Position numbers and translations under genes: made by a program | DNA from: Cellvibrionaceae bacterium 1162T.S.0a.05 | GTDB taxonomy: Bacteria; Pseudomonadota; Gammaproteobacteria; Pseudomonadales; Cellvibrionaceae | Reading direction: 5' to 3' | NCBI GenBank assembly: GCA_000964245.1 | Contig: LANB01000001.1 | Span: 1,467,501 to 1,531,500, forward strand | Length of the DNA stretch: 64,000 nucleotides | In this document: piece by piece, positions 1-14,734 of the stretch | How positions within the stretch are numbered: position 1 is the first letter of the stretch | How the letters are laid out: the number at the start of each line of letters is the position of its first letter | Notes under the pieces: model-generated | Told to the model about the DNA's origin: nothing | Databases searched by the model: none | Seen by the model: the letters and a program-made list of their open reading frames with translations, nothing else

Positions 1-1
1 A

Positions 2-961
2 GCACTCGCCGAAAAAGAAGCTGAAACCATTATGCCGGGTTTTACACATTTACAAACAGCGCAGCCCGTGACATTTGGTCATCACTTGATGGCCTGGTAT
101 GAAATGCTCAATCGTGACTACGGACGCTTGATGGACTGTCGCAAACGGGCGAATCAAAGCCCTCTCGGCGCTGCAGCGCTCGCCGGCACCTCCTACCCGA
201 TTAACCGTGAATTGAGTTCAGAACTTCTGGGCTTTAGTCAGCCCACGCGTAATTCACTGGATTCAGTCAGTGACCGCGATTTTGCCATCGAGTTTTCCGC
301 TTTCGCTGCCCTGTTGTTAACGCATATGTCTCGCGCCAGTGAAGAACTCGTATTGTGGACGTCTGCACAATTTAACTTTATCGAGTTGCCCGATCGCTTC
401 TGCACCGGCTCATCCATCATGCCGCAAAAGAAAAATCCTGACGTGCCGGAATTAGTGCGAGGAAAAAGCGGACGCGTTAACGGCAATTTAGTTAGCTTGT
501 TAACTTTAATGAAGTCCCAGCCCCTGGCTTACAACAAGGACAACCAGGAAGACAAGGAACCCTTATTTGACAGTGTGGATACCGTGCGCGATTGTTTGCG
601 CGCTTTTGCAGACATGGTGCCTGCCATTGTGGCCAATCGCGACGTGATGTACGAAGCGGCCAAGCGCGGTTTCTCGACCGCGACAGACCTCGCAGACTAC
701 CTGGTTCGCAAGGGCATTCCTTTTCGGGATTCACATGAAATCGTCGGCTCAGCGGTAGCCAAGGGTGTTGCGGAGAAGCGGGATTTATCTGATATGAGCC
801 TTGAAGAATTACAAGCCTTCTCGCCGGAAATACAGGCCGATGTGTTTGATGTTCTCACGCTCGAAGGCTCCGTTGCGGCGCGCGCGCACCTGGGCGGCAC
901 TGCACCCGCGCAAGTTCGCGCTGCAATTGCTGATGCTAAAAATGCGTTGGATCAACGATAA
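2..961 (+). CDS. argH: Argininosuccinate lyase, 5' end cut off by window
   Basis: Cleaves argininosuccinate to arginine and fumarate, the last step of arginine synthesis, in the cytoplasm. The open frame runs from base 2 without an upstream stop, so about 319 C-terminal residues are visible. The fumarase/aspartase superfamily signature [12 protein letters not shown] is intact, as is the PGFTHLQ.AQP segment near the visible start, both typical of ArgH. The N-terminal third (about 145 residues) lies outside the window. It is convergent with crc, and a weak hairpin lies just after the stop. Identity is secure from the motifs and the usual family length. Confidence 0.96.
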   Translation, partial: ALAEKEAETIMPGFTHLQTAQPVTFGHHLMAWYEMLNRDYGRLMDCRKRANQSPLGAAALAGTSYPINRELSSELLGFSQPTRNSLDSVSDRDFAIEFSAFAALLLTHMSRASEELVLWTSAQFNFIELPDRFCTGSSIMPQKKNPDVPELVRGKSGRVNGNLVSLLTLMKSQPLAYNKDNQEDKEPLFDSVDTVRDCLRAFADMVPAIVANRDVMYEAAKRGFSTATDLADYLVRKGIPFRDSHEIVGSAVAKGVAEKRDLSDMSLEELQAFSPEIQADVFDVLTLEGSVAARAHLGGTAPAQVRAAIADAKNALDQR

Positions 962-971
962 ATAAAGTCTT

Positions 972-999
972 GCTTGAGCTGCGGGGCTAGCGCTCAAGC
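972..999. terminator. Hairpin between argH and crc
   Basis: GCTTGAGC at 972-979 pairs perfectly with GCTCAAGC at 992-999 around a 12-base loop. It sits between two convergent stop codons. There is no good T-run on either side, so a terminator role is only an inference. Confidence 0.35.
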
Positions 1000-1027
1000 C
1001 AACTTTAATTCAAGACAGCCAAACGAC

Positions 1028-1801
1028 TTAATAATCTTCCAGATCGTATTCAACAATCACCGGAAGGTGGGAGGAGAAGGTTTTGGTTTTATACATCGCC
1101 GCGTATTCAACATTACGCGCAAGATCCTGCGAAATCACCTGGTAATCAATTCGCCATCCGTCACCGACGCCCACTGAGCCTGTAGGCCACCAGGAGTACT
1201 CTCCGGCGTCGGGTACGGCGATACGGAAGGCATCGGCATAACCGAGCTGGGTAAACAATTGATTCATCCATTGCTGTTCATGGCCGAGAAAGCCGCTCTG
1301 GTCTGAGTTGGCGCTCCAGTTTTCAACGTCAATACGTTTGTGCGCCATCGCCCAGTTACCGCAGAAAATAAAGTTGCGACGCTTGCGCGTTATTTTGTGG
1401 AGCAGGGCCTGAAAGTCATCAAAGAACTGGATTTTTACTTCCTGTGATTCCATTTCGGAGAACGCTGGTGGAGCAAGTAAAGAACCGATAGAGAGGTTTT
1501 CATAATCCACTTGCAGGTAGCGGCCTTCCATATCCACACCACTGGAAAAACCCAAGCCATAGATCAAGGCTTTGGGTTGGCGCTTAACGTAAATTGCCAC
1601 GCCGTTATAATGTTTGATGCCGGAGTCAAAGAAATAGGCAAAGTAACCTTGCGGATGGAAAACGTCATTGTCTAACTCGTATTCCTGGGCACGCAAATCC
1701 TGGAGGCAGATAACATCTGCATCCTGTTCGCTTAACCATTCGTATAGTCCTCTCTGCGCAGCTTGATGAATTCCATCCACACTGAGACTTATTATTCTCA
1801 T
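1028..1801 (-). CDS. crc: Crc-type catabolite repression control protein (ExoIII fold)
   Basis: 257 residues with the exonuclease III / AP-endonuclease fold, but the nuclease residues are altered. The N-terminal motif reads MRIISLSVDGI (Asn7 replaced by Ser), CLQE is CLQD, the GDxN metal/catalytic motif is GNWA, and SDHAPV is SSHLPV. Pseudomonas Crc shows the same pattern of loss (CLQD, CG.., F.QHAPL), the same length and the same place next to pyrE. Known role of that family: with Hfq it represses translation of catabolic mRNAs when preferred carbon sources are present. ATG start at 1801 is preceded by AAGAGG. A catalytically poor exonuclease is the alternative, but the several coincident substitutions favour Crc. 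Confidence 0.85.
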   Translation of the reverse strand: MRIISLSVDGIHQAAQRGLYEWLSEQDADVICLQDLRAQEYELDNDVFHPQGYFAYFFDSGIKHYNGVAIYVKRQPKALIYGLGFSSGVDMEGRYLQVDYENLSIGSLLAPPAFSEMESQEVKIQFFDDFQALLHKITRKRRNFIFCGNWAMAHKRIDVENWSANSDQSGFLGHEQQWMNQLFTQLGYADAFRIAVPDAGEYSWWPTGSVGVGDGWRIDYQVISQDLARNVEYAAMYKTKTFSSHLPVIVEYDLEDY

Positions 1802-2082
1802 ACCGGCCTCTTATCCTGGGAACCTGCTATGATACCGATTCGTTTGACGCTTTGTTAGATGGCGCCATAATTTTCGCTTTTTAATTATCCTTATTCTGGC
1901 CCAATTCGCTTAATTTCCGCTCATGCTGGTGCGATTATGAGGTCGCTCTTATTTATAATAGACACTAATGAGCAATACTCTAACTATGGCCGATGCTTCG
2001 TCTGCCTTTAATTGCTCCTGAGCACACTCAACGATTGGATATGACTGATAATCTCTTTAACACATAATCATTAGCAAAAATC

Positions 2083-2721
2083 ATGCACCAGTATCAACAA
2101 GATTTTATCGATCTCGCCCTCGAACACAAAGTCCTGCAATTTGGCGAGTTTAAACTGAAGTCAGGACGTATTAGCCCTTATTTTTTCAACGCAGGCTTGT
2201 TCTATTCCGGTGCAGCCCTTGCCCAGGTTGGGCGCTGTTATGCGCAGGCAATCGTGAATGCAGGCCTGGACTTCGATTTTGTCTTTGGGCCTGCCTACAA
2301 AGGTATACCCCTTGCTGCAGCGACTTGCATAGCGCTTGCGGACGTTCACAGAAGAAACACACCATATAGCTATAATCGAAAGGAGGCAAAGGATCACGGC
2401 GAGGGTGGTCTGATTGTTGGTGCCCCCCTTAAAGGGCGTGCAGTGATTGTAGACGATGTCATTACTGCAGGGACTGCAATCAGGGAAGTATTGGCCATGT
2501 TTGAGGGCAGTGACGCCCAGGCAGCCGCAATCGTGCTGGGTCTGGATCGCCAGGAGAAAGGCCCTACGGGTTCATCTGCGATTCAGGAGCTGGAGGACAC
2601 AATGGGAATACCAGTACTGAGTATTATCAGCCTGGAAGATATAATGGTCCATCTGGCGAATACCGGCGAACACGCCTTGTTTAAACGTGCAGAGCAATAC
2701 CGGGAACAATATGGTGTTTAA
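2083..2721 (+). CDS. pyrE: Orotate phosphoribosyltransferase
   Basis: Joins orotate and PRPP to make OMP, the fifth step of pyrimidine synthesis, in the cytoplasm. 212 residues, the normal family length. The PRPP-binding signature [12 protein letters not shown] lies near residues 122-133, and the FNAGLF and [11 protein letters not shown] segments are typical PyrE. It is divergent from crc across a 281-base spacer, the same arrangement as in Pseudomonas. Its 3' end overlaps the next gene by 11 bases, so the two are probably co-transcribed. Confidence 0.97.
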   Translation: MHQYQQDFIDLALEHKVLQFGEFKLKSGRISPYFFNAGLFYSGAALAQVGRCYAQAIVNAGLDFDFVFGPAYKGIPLAAATCIALADVHRRNTPYSYNRKEAKDHGEGGLIVGAPLKGRAVIVDDVITAGTAIREVLAMFEGSDAQAAAIVLGLDRQEKGPTGSSAIQELEDTMGIPVLSIISLEDIMVHLANTGEHALFKRAEQYREQYGV

Positions 2722-3358
2722 GTTAAACGCAAATATACGCAACCAAACTCTGGGCCTCGGCCTGGTGTTTGCGCTATCGACCTCCCTCGTGCAGTCTCAG
2801 GAGGAGGGCGCTTTTTATCGCTATAAGAATGATGAAGGCGTGACGGTTCTGGACACCAGTATTCCTCCAGAGTATGCCCAGAGGGGCTACGAGATTGTCA
2901 GCAAGACCTTACAAGTGATTGAGGTTGTGCCACCCGCACCCTCAGACGAAGAAATTGCCCAAAAACAAAGTGAAGACGAAATTTGGTATCACTTTGAACA
3001 ACTTCGTAAGCGCTACAGCGATGTCGCATCTATTGAATCAGCCCGCAAACGTCGACTGGAAAATTTACAAACCAGTATTTCGATTCTAAAAGGGAACATA
3101 ACAACACTGCAAAATCAGTTGGACGCACAAATGAACCAGGCGGCCACGCATGAACGCGAAGGTAAAAACGTGCCTGCCCAATTGCTCAAACAAATTGCTA
3201 ACTCAAGGGCAGAGCTTACCGTTGCTAATGAATTACTGGAAATACGACTTGACGAGCAAGTCGAAATCAACGAAAAATTTGATAAGGATATCGAGTATTT
3301 TGTGAAGGGCCAGGCGATGCTTCGAGGAAGCTACAAATCGGGTTCAACGCTTAATTGA
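2711..3358 (+). CDS. Exported DUF4124-like coiled-coil protein
   Basis: About 215 residues. An N-terminal hydrophobic segment ([17 protein letters not shown]) looks like a signal peptide. It is followed by a short DUF4124-like domain ([28 protein letters not shown]), a module common in periplasmic proteobacterial proteins. The rest (about 80-190) is charged and helical, probably coiled coil. I chose the ATG at 2711 because it puts the signal peptide at the start; an ATG at 2687 inside pyrE would add eight residues. Translation is probably coupled to pyrE through the 11-base overlap. Function unknown. Confidence 0.75.
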   Translation: MVFKLNANIRNQTLGLGLVFALSTSLVQSQEEGAFYRYKNDEGVTVLDTSIPPEYAQRGYEIVSKTLQVIEVVPPAPSDEEIAQKQSEDEIWYHFEQLRKRYSDVASIESARKRRLENLQTSISILKGNITTLQNQLDAQMNQAATHEREGKNVPAQLLKQIANSRAELTVANELLEIRLDEQVEINEKFDKDIEYFVKGQAMLRGSYKSGSTLN

Positions 3359-3469
3359 GTTGGCTTCAAATATAACCCTTTCCATCAATGCCTTTTCATA
3401 TCTTCTTTAGCGGCACTTTTCTCTTGAGTTCTATTTTTCTTACCCGGCTTAATGCAACTTTTTGTCGAT

Positions 3470-4087
3470 TTACATTACCGATTCTTGAGTAAAACCGGCT
3501 ACTAAATGCGGCCACTGTGTCTGCCATTGTTCAGTGGGCGATTTACGAAATTCGCTACGAACAAACTGTGCAATTTTTCCCTCAACCGCTGCCATCAGCA
3601 AATTGGCCGATGCGTTAACCGACATACTGAAATGCAGTCCATCTCGCAATTCTGCTTCGCGAAGTATTTGCCGCAATTGTGTTTCAAGCCGATCAAACAA
3701 CTGAACGACACGCAAACGTAACCGTTCGGTTTCACCCGCAAGTGCATCACCCGTTAATATGCGAGTAATACCGGGGTTACGTTCAGCAAACCCAAGCAGC
3801 AAGTGAAGAATTTTCTCACATTGTGCAAAAGCACCATTCTCTTCGCTTTGAATCAACGAAATACGTGAAAAAATCGTTTCTTCAATAAACTCAATCAAGC
3901 CCTCAAACATTTTGGACTTGCTCGGGAAATGACGATAAAGCGCAGCCTCGGATACACCGACTTCGCGAGCGAGGGCGGCAGTAGTAATACGTGCACCTGG
4001 GCTGGCTTCCAACATTCGTGCAAGTGATTCGAGGATTTGCTGTCTTCGGGGTTTCTTATTACTTGTTCTCATATTATTCGATAACAA
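3470..4087 (-). CDS. slmA: Nucleoid occlusion factor SlmA (TetR family)
   Basis: DNA-bound SlmA blocks FtsZ assembly over the nucleoid. 205 residues, with the TetR helix-turn-helix at about 35-62 ([20 protein letters not shown], ending in [11 protein letters not shown]) and the SlmA-type C-terminal domain ([37 protein letters not shown]). SlmA is known to sit near coaBC/pyrE in enterics and near argB/algC in pseudomonads, and it does so here. An internal ATG at 4072 gives MRTSNKK and is an equally possible start. It is convergent with the DUF4124 gene. Confidence 0.93.
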   Translation of the reverse strand: MLSNNMRTSNKKPRRQQILESLARMLEASPGARITTAALAREVGVSEAALYRHFPSKSKMFEGLIEFIEETIFSRISLIQSEENGAFAQCEKILHLLLGFAERNPGITRILTGDALAGETERLRLRVVQLFDRLETQLRQILREAELRDGLHFSMSVNASANLLMAAVEGKIAQFVRSEFRKSPTEQWQTQWPHLVAGFTQESVM

Positions 4088-4149
4088 TTTGGCTTTTATC
4101 AGTATCTGCTATCTGCGTCAGCATCAGCGTGGTGCATCTGCCGCCCCCC

Positions 4150-4171
4150 GTTCGTACGCTTGCATACGAAC
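4150..4171. promoter_or_regulatory. 22-base inverted repeat upstream of slmA
   Basis: GTTCGTA at 4150-4156 and TACGAAC at 4165-4171 form a perfect 7-base inverted repeat with an 8-base spacer, 63 bases upstream of the slmA start in the argB-slmA gap. Its size suits a dimeric TetR-type repressor. It does not resemble the known E. coli SlmA site GTGAG....CTCAC. Role inferred from position only. Confidence 0.35.
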
Positions 4172-4229
4172 CAGCGCCGGGCTATCCTGGCACGATATGA
4201 CGCTTGCTTCAATACACTCTTAGTTGAAT

Positions 4230-7687
<3,458 letters not shown>

Positions 7688-7727
7688 TCCTTATTTTTCC
7701 CTGCGGAGTTTGGTCAGAACACACCCT

Positions 7728-9002
7728 TTACTCAGTTCGGCTGCCCACACTACCGCTTGTATTTTTTGCTATTCGCTGGATCAGTTCCCGTGCCAGCTGT
7801 GTTTTACTTGCTTCTTCGTATTCCGTAATGGTTAAGTCTTCCACCTTAACCCGCATCGAACGCTCATCGTGCGTATCATTTTTGCGTGCCGACTTGCGCT
7901 CAATCACTGTGATTGCATTTTGGTCACTGTTAAAACCGATGTCACTACGACTTACGTCGTTAGCAACAATCATGTCGAGATCCTTCCGCTGTAGCTTATC
8001 GCATGCATAACTTTCGACATTGTGTGTTTCAGCCGCAAATCCCACTACATAGATAGCACGATTTTTCGCGACTTTTGCCAGAATATCCGGGTTTTGAACC
8101 AGGGTGAGTGTTAACTCACTCGCACCCTTCTTGATTTTAGCGCTTTCCGACTTAAGCGGTCGATAATCCGCAACGGCTGCACTTCCAATAAAGATATCTG
8201 CATCACGCATTTCGGCTTCGACAGCCGCCAACATCTCTTCAGCGCTTTCAACCAGGATACGTTGCACCCGATCCGGCTGCGCAAGCGCAACAGGTCCGCT
8301 CACCAACACCGTTTCTGCGCCAGCCTCCATCGCAGCTTCTGCCAGGGCATATCCCATTTTTCCAGAACTGTGATTACTAATATAGCGCACGGGGTCGAGC
8401 GCTTCGCGCGTTGGCCCCGCTGTAATAACGACTTTGCGACCTTGCAATACGCCACTTTTAAAAAGTCCCGCAACAGCGGCAAGGATCTCCGGCACTTCTG
8501 ACATACGTCCAGGGCCAATATCGCCGCAGGCCTGGTTGCCACTCTCAGGCCCAATCATCTGTACTTTTCGGCGTGTTAAGGCGGCAATATTTTCTGCGGT
8601 CGCCGTGTTAGCCCACATCGCCTGGTTCATGGCAGGTGCCAACAATATCGGCGCTCGCGTCGCTAAACAGAGTGTCGACAGCAAATCGGTGCCTTCACCC
8701 CCCGCAAGCCGAGCGATAAAGTTGGCTGACGCGGGCGCGACCAACAATGCATCACCCCAGCGAGCCAATTCAATGTGACCCATGGCAGCTTCGGCTTTTT
8801 CATCGAGTAAATCTGTGTGAACCGGTCTGCCGGATAAGGCTTGAAAGGTCAGTGGCCCCACAAATTCCTGAGCACTGCGCGTCATGACTACCCGGACATC
8901 CGCACCGGCATCTTTCAGCCGACGAACCAACTCAGCGCTTTTATAAGCAGCAATGCCGCCCGTTACACCAAGCAAAATACGTTTATTCGTTAAAGATGTC
9001 AT
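7728..9002 (-). CDS. coaBC: Bifunctional phosphopantothenoylcysteine synthetase/decarboxylase
   Basis: Makes 4'-phosphopantetheine for coenzyme A. The N-terminal CoaC domain has ILLGVTGGIAAYKSAEL, HIELARW with the catalytic His, and PAMNQAMW. The C-terminal CoaB domain has ITAGPTREALDPVRYISNHSSGKMG and AAVADYRP. About 424 residues from the ATG at 9002, which gives the usual MTSLTNKRILLG start. A GTG at 9062 and an ATG at 9011 are in frame upstream, so the start is not settled. It is divergent from radC and 40 bases from algC. Confidence 0.95.
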   Translation of the reverse strand: MTSLTNKRILLGVTGGIAAYKSAELVRRLKDAGADVRVVMTRSAQEFVGPLTFQALSGRPVHTDLLDEKAEAAMGHIELARWGDALLVAPASANFIARLAGGEGTDLLSTLCLATRAPILLAPAMNQAMWANTATAENIAALTRRKVQMIGPESGNQACGDIGPGRMSEVPEILAAVAGLFKSGVLQGRKVVITAGPTREALDPVRYISNHSSGKMGYALAEAAMEAGAETVLVSGPVALAQPDRVQRILVESAEEMLAAVEAEMRDADIFIGSAAVADYRPLKSESAKIKKGASELTLTLVQNPDILAKVAKNRAIYVVGFAAETHNVESYACDKLQRKDLDMIVANDVSRSDIGFNSDQNAITVIERKSARKNDTHDERSMRVKVEDLTITEYEEASKTQLARELIQRIAKNTSGSVGSRTE

Positions 9003-9168
9003 GGAAACCATGGCTAACTGAGAGAGGGCCTTTACCTTATCACTTTTTATCGCTTTCGCCACTGGGGTGACTCACTTTGCCCCTTTTCTCCTGGTGGCAC
9101 TCGCCTTTAGAATAGCGTTTCACAGGCATTCTGTGCACGGACGTCACACACAATAACAGGGATAGCAT

Positions 9169-9843
9169 ATGGCAATTACCGATTGGCCTGCGGCAGAACG
9201 CCCGCGGGAAAAACTCCTCACTCGCGGCTCGCACGCACTTTCAGACGCTGAACTATTGGCCATTTTCCTTCGCACCGGCTGTAACGGCCGCTCCGCGGTT
9301 GACCTCGCACGCGATTTATTGACTGATTTTGGTGGGCTGCGCCCGCTGCTGGAAGCGGAGCAGGCGGATTTTTGCAAAGGCAAGGGTTTGGGCATGGCGA
9401 AGTACACCCAGCTACAAGCGGTAATGGAAATGTCGCGCCGCCATTTAGCCAGTACGCTAAATGACAAACCTTGTATGAATAGCAGTCGTACCGTTAAGGC
9501 TTTTGTGAGCGCGCAATTACGCCATCGACATTCAGAAGTTTTCGCCATGTTGCTATTGGATTCACAACACCACTTGTTGCACTTTATCGAGCTTTTTCAG
9601 GGCACCATCGATGGTGCGGCGGTTTATCCGCGCGATGTGGTAAAACTCGCGCTCTCTCACAATGCAGCGGCGGTGATCCTGACTCACAATCACCCTTCCG
9701 GCATTGCTGAACCCAGCGATTCAGATATGGCTATCACTCACCGGCTGCGCGATGCGCTCTCAATCGTCGATATTCGAACTCTGGATCATCTTGTGGTTGG
9801 TGATCAGGAAGTGGTTTCATTTGCGGAAAGAGGGTTGATTTAG
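9169..9843 (+). CDS. radC: RadC-family JAMM protein
   Basis: 224 residues with the helix-hairpin-helix-like N-terminus ([19 protein letters not shown]) and the JAB/MPN metalloprotease-like domain with an intact zinc motif [15 protein letters not shown] (H-x-H, S, D). The family was first linked to DNA repair, but its true role remains unclear. Position between coaBC (divergent) and rpmB is conserved across gammaproteobacteria. Confidence 0.95.
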   Translation: MAITDWPAAERPREKLLTRGSHALSDAELLAIFLRTGCNGRSAVDLARDLLTDFGGLRPLLEAEQADFCKGKGLGMAKYTQLQAVMEMSRRHLASTLNDKPCMNSSRTVKAFVSAQLRHRHSEVFAMLLLDSQHHLLHFIELFQGTIDGAAVYPRDVVKLALSHNAAAVILTHNHPSGIAEPSDSDMAITHRLRDALSIVDIRTLDHLVVGDQEVVSFAERGLI

Positions 9844-9920
9844 ATTTATTCGAATGCGGTCCACACTCGGTGTTTCTACGACTTGGCCGCCTCCAAAATA
9901 AGAACATTTAAAGCGAGCCA

Positions 9921-9949
9921 TTGATCTAGGCCCCCGGTTCTGGTATAAA
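9921..9949 (+). promoter_or_regulatory. Sigma-70 promoter for rpmB-rpmG
   Basis: TTGATC at 9921-9926 and TATAAA at 9944-9949 are separated by 17 bases, with TGG just before the -10 as a near-extended -10. It lies about 150 bases upstream of rpmB, leaving a long leader. The best housekeeping promoter visible in the window. Confidence 0.65.
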
Positions 9950-10096
9950 ACGCGCCTCTTTTCGACCACCCCTTGGCTCCAAAGTAAGCAAAATGGAGCG
10001 TCAACTGTCGAAACAAGCGTGAAGTTAGCAAAAAAGATTTAAAAATCAGTAGCTTACAAAGCTCTGATCAAAGACAAAATTTATAGAGGCATTATC

Positions 10097-10333
10097 ATGG
10101 CTAAGGTATGTCAAGTTACCGGCAAGCGACCGATCACCGGCAACAACGTATCCCACGCAAAAAACCACACCAAGCGTCGTTTTTTGCCTAACCTGCATAC
10201 CCACCGTTTTTGGGTAGAATCTGAAAAGCGTTTTGTGAAGTTGCGCCTTTCCAGCAAAGGTATGCGTATCATTGACAAGAACGGCATCGATTCAGTGTTG
10301 GCTGATATCCGTGCCCGTGGCGAAAAAGTTTAA
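10097..10333 (+). CDS. rpmB: Large-subunit ribosomal protein L28
   Basis: 78 residues and the characteristic start [20 protein letters not shown], a bacterial L28 of exact usual length. It is the first gene of the rpmB-rpmG unit, 23 bases before rpmG, with a hairpin terminator after rpmG. Confidence 0.98.
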   Translation: MAKVCQVTGKRPITGNNVSHAKNHTKRRFLPNLHTHRFWVESEKRFVKLRLSSKGMRIIDKNGIDSVLADIRARGEKV

Positions 10334-10356
10334 TCGCCAAACAGGAGTAAGCAGAC

Positions 10357-10512
10357 ATGCGTGAGAAAATTCGCTTGAATTCCAGTGCCGGTACTGGTCA
10401 TTTTTATACAACCTTCAAAAACAAGCGCAATATGCCTGAGAAAATGGAGATCAAAAAATACGATCCCGTTGTTCGCAAGCACGTGATGTATAAAGAAGGC
10501 AAAATCAAGTAA
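10357..10512 (+). CDS. rpmG: Large-subunit ribosomal protein L33
   Basis: 51 residues beginning [19 protein letters not shown] and ending [11 protein letters not shown], the standard proteobacterial L33. The Shine-Dalgarno sequence AGGAG lies 9 bases before the ATG. This is the zinc-independent type: no paired CxxC motifs are present. Co-transcribed with rpmB. Confidence 0.98.
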   Translation: MREKIRLNSSAGTGHFYTTFKNKRNMPEKMEIKKYDPVVRKHVMYKEGKIK

Positions 10513-10533
10513 GTTAAGGTTTTAAAATAAAAG

Positions 10534-10559
10534 AGCCCGGTTTTGCCGGGCTTTTTTTT
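10534..10559 (+). terminator. Rho-independent terminator after rpmBG
   Basis: AGCCCGG (10534-10540) pairs with CCGGGCT (10546-10552) around a 5-base loop and runs into eight Ts. A textbook terminator 22 bases after the rpmG stop. Confidence 0.92.
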
Positions 10560-10594
10560 GCATTTTTTTTGCATTTTTTTTGGGTGTCCTCTCT

Positions 10595-11410
10595 ATGCCT
10601 GAATTACCCGAAGTTGAAACTACCCGTCGCGGGATTGCTCCCCATATTTGCGGCAAACATCTTCGTGACGTGATTATTCGCGATGCGCGCTTGCGTTGGC
10701 CTGTCGATCTCGAATTGGCAAGTTTCATTAAAGGGAAAAAGCTTATTGCCGTTGAACGCCGAGCAAAATATTTATTGCTGCGTTTTCATAATGGTACCGT
10801 TTTGTGGCATTTGGGAATGTCAGGCAATTTACGTATTGTTGATAGTCGGTCCGAAATAAAAAAGCACGACCACATTGATTTTGTTTTTAACAAAAACTGT
10901 ATTTTACGCTTTCATGATCCGCGTCGTTTTGGTTGTGTCTTGTGGGATGCTGGTGATATCGCTGAAAACCCACTCATCAAGCACCTGGGACCCGAACCTC
11001 TTGCTGATGCGTTTAATGCAGATTATTTATTTACTCGATCTCGACGCAGCAGTAAGCCCGTTAAAACCTGGATCATGGATGGAAAAATTGTAGTCGGCGT
11101 AGGCAATATTTATGCAAACGAGGCCTTGTTTAGTTCTGCCATTCACCCCTTGAGAAAAGCCAACAAGTTATCGAAAAAGCAGTGCGATATCCTCGTAGAT
11201 GAGATTAAAAAAGTTCTGAGCCATGCCATTAAACAAGGCGGAACAACCTTGCGAGATTTTGTGGGTGGGGACGGTAAGCCGGGTTACTTTGCACAAAGTT
11301 TGAAAGTGTATGGGCGCGGAGGACAGGCCTGCGTAACTTGCCACAAGCCTCTAAAGGAAAGCCACCTGGGTCAGCGTACTACAGTGTATTGCACGAGCTG
11401 CCAGAAGTAA
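10595..11410 (+). CDS. mutM: Formamidopyrimidine-DNA glycosylase
   Basis: Removes 8-oxoguanine and formamidopyrimidines from DNA, with AP-lyase activity. The start must be the ATG at 10595, because the mature enzyme needs Pro2-Glu3 (MPELPEVETTRRG) as catalytic residues; the upstream in-frame ATG at 10580 would bury the proline. About 271 residues. The C-terminal zinc finger is complete (CVTCHK ... YCTSCQK). The void-filling and NIYANE segments are typical. It follows the rpmG terminator closely, so it probably has its own promoter in the T-rich gap. Confidence 0.96.
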   Translation: MPELPEVETTRRGIAPHICGKHLRDVIIRDARLRWPVDLELASFIKGKKLIAVERRAKYLLLRFHNGTVLWHLGMSGNLRIVDSRSEIKKHDHIDFVFNKNCILRFHDPRRFGCVLWDAGDIAENPLIKHLGPEPLADAFNADYLFTRSRRSSKPVKTWIMDGKIVVGVGNIYANEALFSSAIHPLRKANKLSKKQCDILVDEIKKVLSHAIKQGGTTLRDFVGGDGKPGYFAQSLKVYGRGGQACVTCHKPLKESHLGQRTTVYCTSCQK

Positions 11411-11435
11411 TAACCCTGGTGGCCACCGTTGCGCA

Positions 11436-11849
11436 TTAAATACCTAATGCCAGCTCTGGCGTCGCACTAAGTGAAGGCTGCTGCTTTTGTTGCCCGTTGG
11501 TTTTCTGTTGCAACTGCATGCTTTTTGATTTCACCTGAACGAATACTGGCTCACTGAATTCAGTTGTATGGTCACCTGCAACACCGCGAATTTTATAACC
11601 ATAAACACCATTTTGGTTCACCAACTGAGAAATCGCCTTGAAGCTGGGCACTGACGCGAGCAATTGAAACTCACTCCCATTAACGCTGCGATACAACTCC
11701 AGTTTTTCAAAAACCGTTTTTTGTGTGCCTTCCAATCGAATGATGTAAGACCCATCATTCGAGGTGTGTGGTGCATGCAGAACCAATTCCCCCGCATTGA
11801 CAGTCAATGCCATAGCTACGCCTGCGCATAGCGATAACCACTTGATCAT
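11436..11849 (-). CDS. Small exported protein with a fibronectin-like segment
   Basis: 137 residues from the ATG at 11849, which follows a GAGG-type ribosome site and starts a clear signal peptide (MIKWLSLCAGVAMALTVNAG). The mature part (LELYRSVNGSEFQLLASV ... GVYGYKIRGVAGDHTTEFSEP) has the strand pattern of one fibronectin type III / Ig-like domain. It is followed by a Gln-rich tail. Probably periplasmic or secreted; no known function recognised. Convergent with mutM, 25 bases from its stop. Confidence 0.65.
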   Translation of the reverse strand: MIKWLSLCAGVAMALTVNAGELVLHAPHTSNDGSYIIRLEGTQKTVFEKLELYRSVNGSEFQLLASVPSFKAISQLVNQNGVYGYKIRGVAGDHTTEFSEPVFVQVKSKSMQLQQKTNGQQKQQPSLSATPELALGI

Positions 11850-12053
11850 ATTTCTACCTCTTACTCCTTTTTGGCTAGCCATTTTTGGTGACCCATCAAC
11901 AGCTAATTTTCCTTTTTATTACTACAATTTTTTTGATCCTGTTTAATTAAAATTCGCTCTACTTGCATACAAACAACAGTTGGTGATTTAAGCAGTAGCT
12001 GTCTTCTAAATCAACAGCAAACTCTAGACCAGATCACAAACCCGATTTGTAAA

Positions 12054-12788
12054 TTATTGTGAAAGGGCCGATTTTTGTAATGTGTGTAATTCGGCAATAC
12101 CCTTCTTGGCCAGTGCAAACATTGCTGAGAACTGCGCTTCACTAAAAGGTTCCTTTTCCGCCGTTCCCTGGATTTCTATCAAGCCACCATTTTCAGCCAT
12201 CACGATATTCATATCCGTTTCGGCATTGGAATCTTCGGGGTAATCGAGGTCGAGCACCGCTTCACCTTCAAAGATCCCTACTGATACAGACGCCACCATG
12301 CTGCGCAGTGGATCCGTTGCTATCATTTTCTCGCGTTGCATATGCCGCAAGGCATCGACAAGGGCAACACCTGCTCCGGTAATTGAGGCCGTACGGGTGC
12401 CGCCGTCGGCCTGCAAAACATCGCAATCAACAGTAATACTGAATTCACCCAGGGCAACCAGGTCTACAGCTGCCCGCAGCGACCGCCCTATCAAGCGCTG
12501 TATCTCCACCGTGCGACCGCCTTGTTTGCCACGCGCGGCCTCGCGCCCCATACGGGTTCCTGTCGAACGCGGCAACATGCCGTATTCAGCGGTAATCCAA
12601 CCCTGGCCTTCGCCTTTTAGAAAACGGGGAACGCCCTCTTCAACAGTGGCATTACAAAGGACTTTGGTGTTTCCGAATGTGATAAGAACCGATCCTTCGG
12701 CGTGACAGGTGTAGTGGCGCTCAATCTTGATGTCGCGTAACTGGTCGTTCGCGCGCCCGCTTGGTCTTTGCATACCTGATTGTTGCAT
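12054..12788 (-). CDS. rph: Ribonuclease PH
   Basis: Phosphorolytic 3' exoribonuclease trimming tRNA 3' ends. The motifs [35 protein letters not shown] and the C-terminal [15 protein letters not shown] are intact. I chose the ATG at 12788 because a GGGGGGA ribosome site precedes it, giving 244 residues; an ATG at 12773 (MQRPSGR) matches the E. coli start equally well. A longer in-frame extension to 12980 has no family counterpart and lies inside the oppositely read yicC. The divergent rph/yicC pairing is conserved in gammaproteobacteria. Confidence 0.95.
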   Translation of the reverse strand: MQQSGMQRPSGRANDQLRDIKIERHYTCHAEGSVLITFGNTKVLCNATVEEGVPRFLKGEGQGWITAEYGMLPRSTGTRMGREAARGKQGGRTVEIQRLIGRSLRAAVDLVALGEFSITVDCDVLQADGGTRTASITGAGVALVDALRHMQREKMIATDPLRSMVASVSVGIFEGEAVLDLDYPEDSNAETDMNIVMAENGGLIEIQGTAEKEPFSEAQFSAMFALAKKGIAELHTLQKSALSQ

Positions 12789-12893
12789 AAATCCCCCCAA
12801 AAAATAGCGCGCTATTATAGTGGAATGGGGGCTAAAGATAAGGTCTGTGTTATGATTTTCAGCCCAATTTTCACGGACAAGTTGAGCCCGCCT

Positions 12894-14379
<1,486 letters not shown>

Positions 14380-14431
14380 ATGGCCATAAAGCGTACACTG
14401 CGCGGCCCCGAAACGACTGGAAAACAAGATT

Positions 14432-14719
14432 ATGGCAAGAATTACCGTAGAAGATTGTCTCGATCACGTTGATAACCGCTTTGAACTGGTCATGGTTGGC
14501 AGTAAGCGAGCGCGTCAAATCGCTGTAATGGGTAAAGAACCCATGGTAGCGCGCGAAAATGACAAACCTACCGTACTTGCTCTACGTGAAATTGAAGAAG
14601 GCCTGGTAGACGCCAGCATCCTTGAAGAAGTGGATGAAGAGCCCGCAGATGACATGCTGCCAATGGAAGGGTCTGAAGGCATGGACGACAACAACAGCCC
14701 GATGCTGCCAGAGGACTAA
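14432..14719 (+). CDS. rpoZ: RNA polymerase omega subunit
   Basis: 95 residues, start [20 protein letters not shown] and the conserved [18 protein letters not shown] segment. Omega helps fold beta' and forms part of a ppGpp binding site on RNA polymerase, which fits its place directly before spoT. The C-terminal tail is acidic ([18 protein letters not shown]). 15 bases to spoT. Confidence 0.97.
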   Translation: MARITVEDCLDHVDNRFELVMVGSKRARQIAVMGKEPMVARENDKPTVLALREIEEGLVDASILEEVDEEPADDMLPMEGSEGMDDNNSPMLPED

Positions 14720-14734
14720 ACCTCAGAGGGGGAT

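Noticed and set aside
1028-1801. Calling this gene exonuclease III (xthA)
   Set aside because: Several catalytic residues are replaced in the same way as in Crc and the gene lies next to pyrE as crc does.
1954-1959. TATAAT as the pyrE -10 box
   Set aside because: No -35-like element at a proper distance was found, so a promoter cannot be supported.
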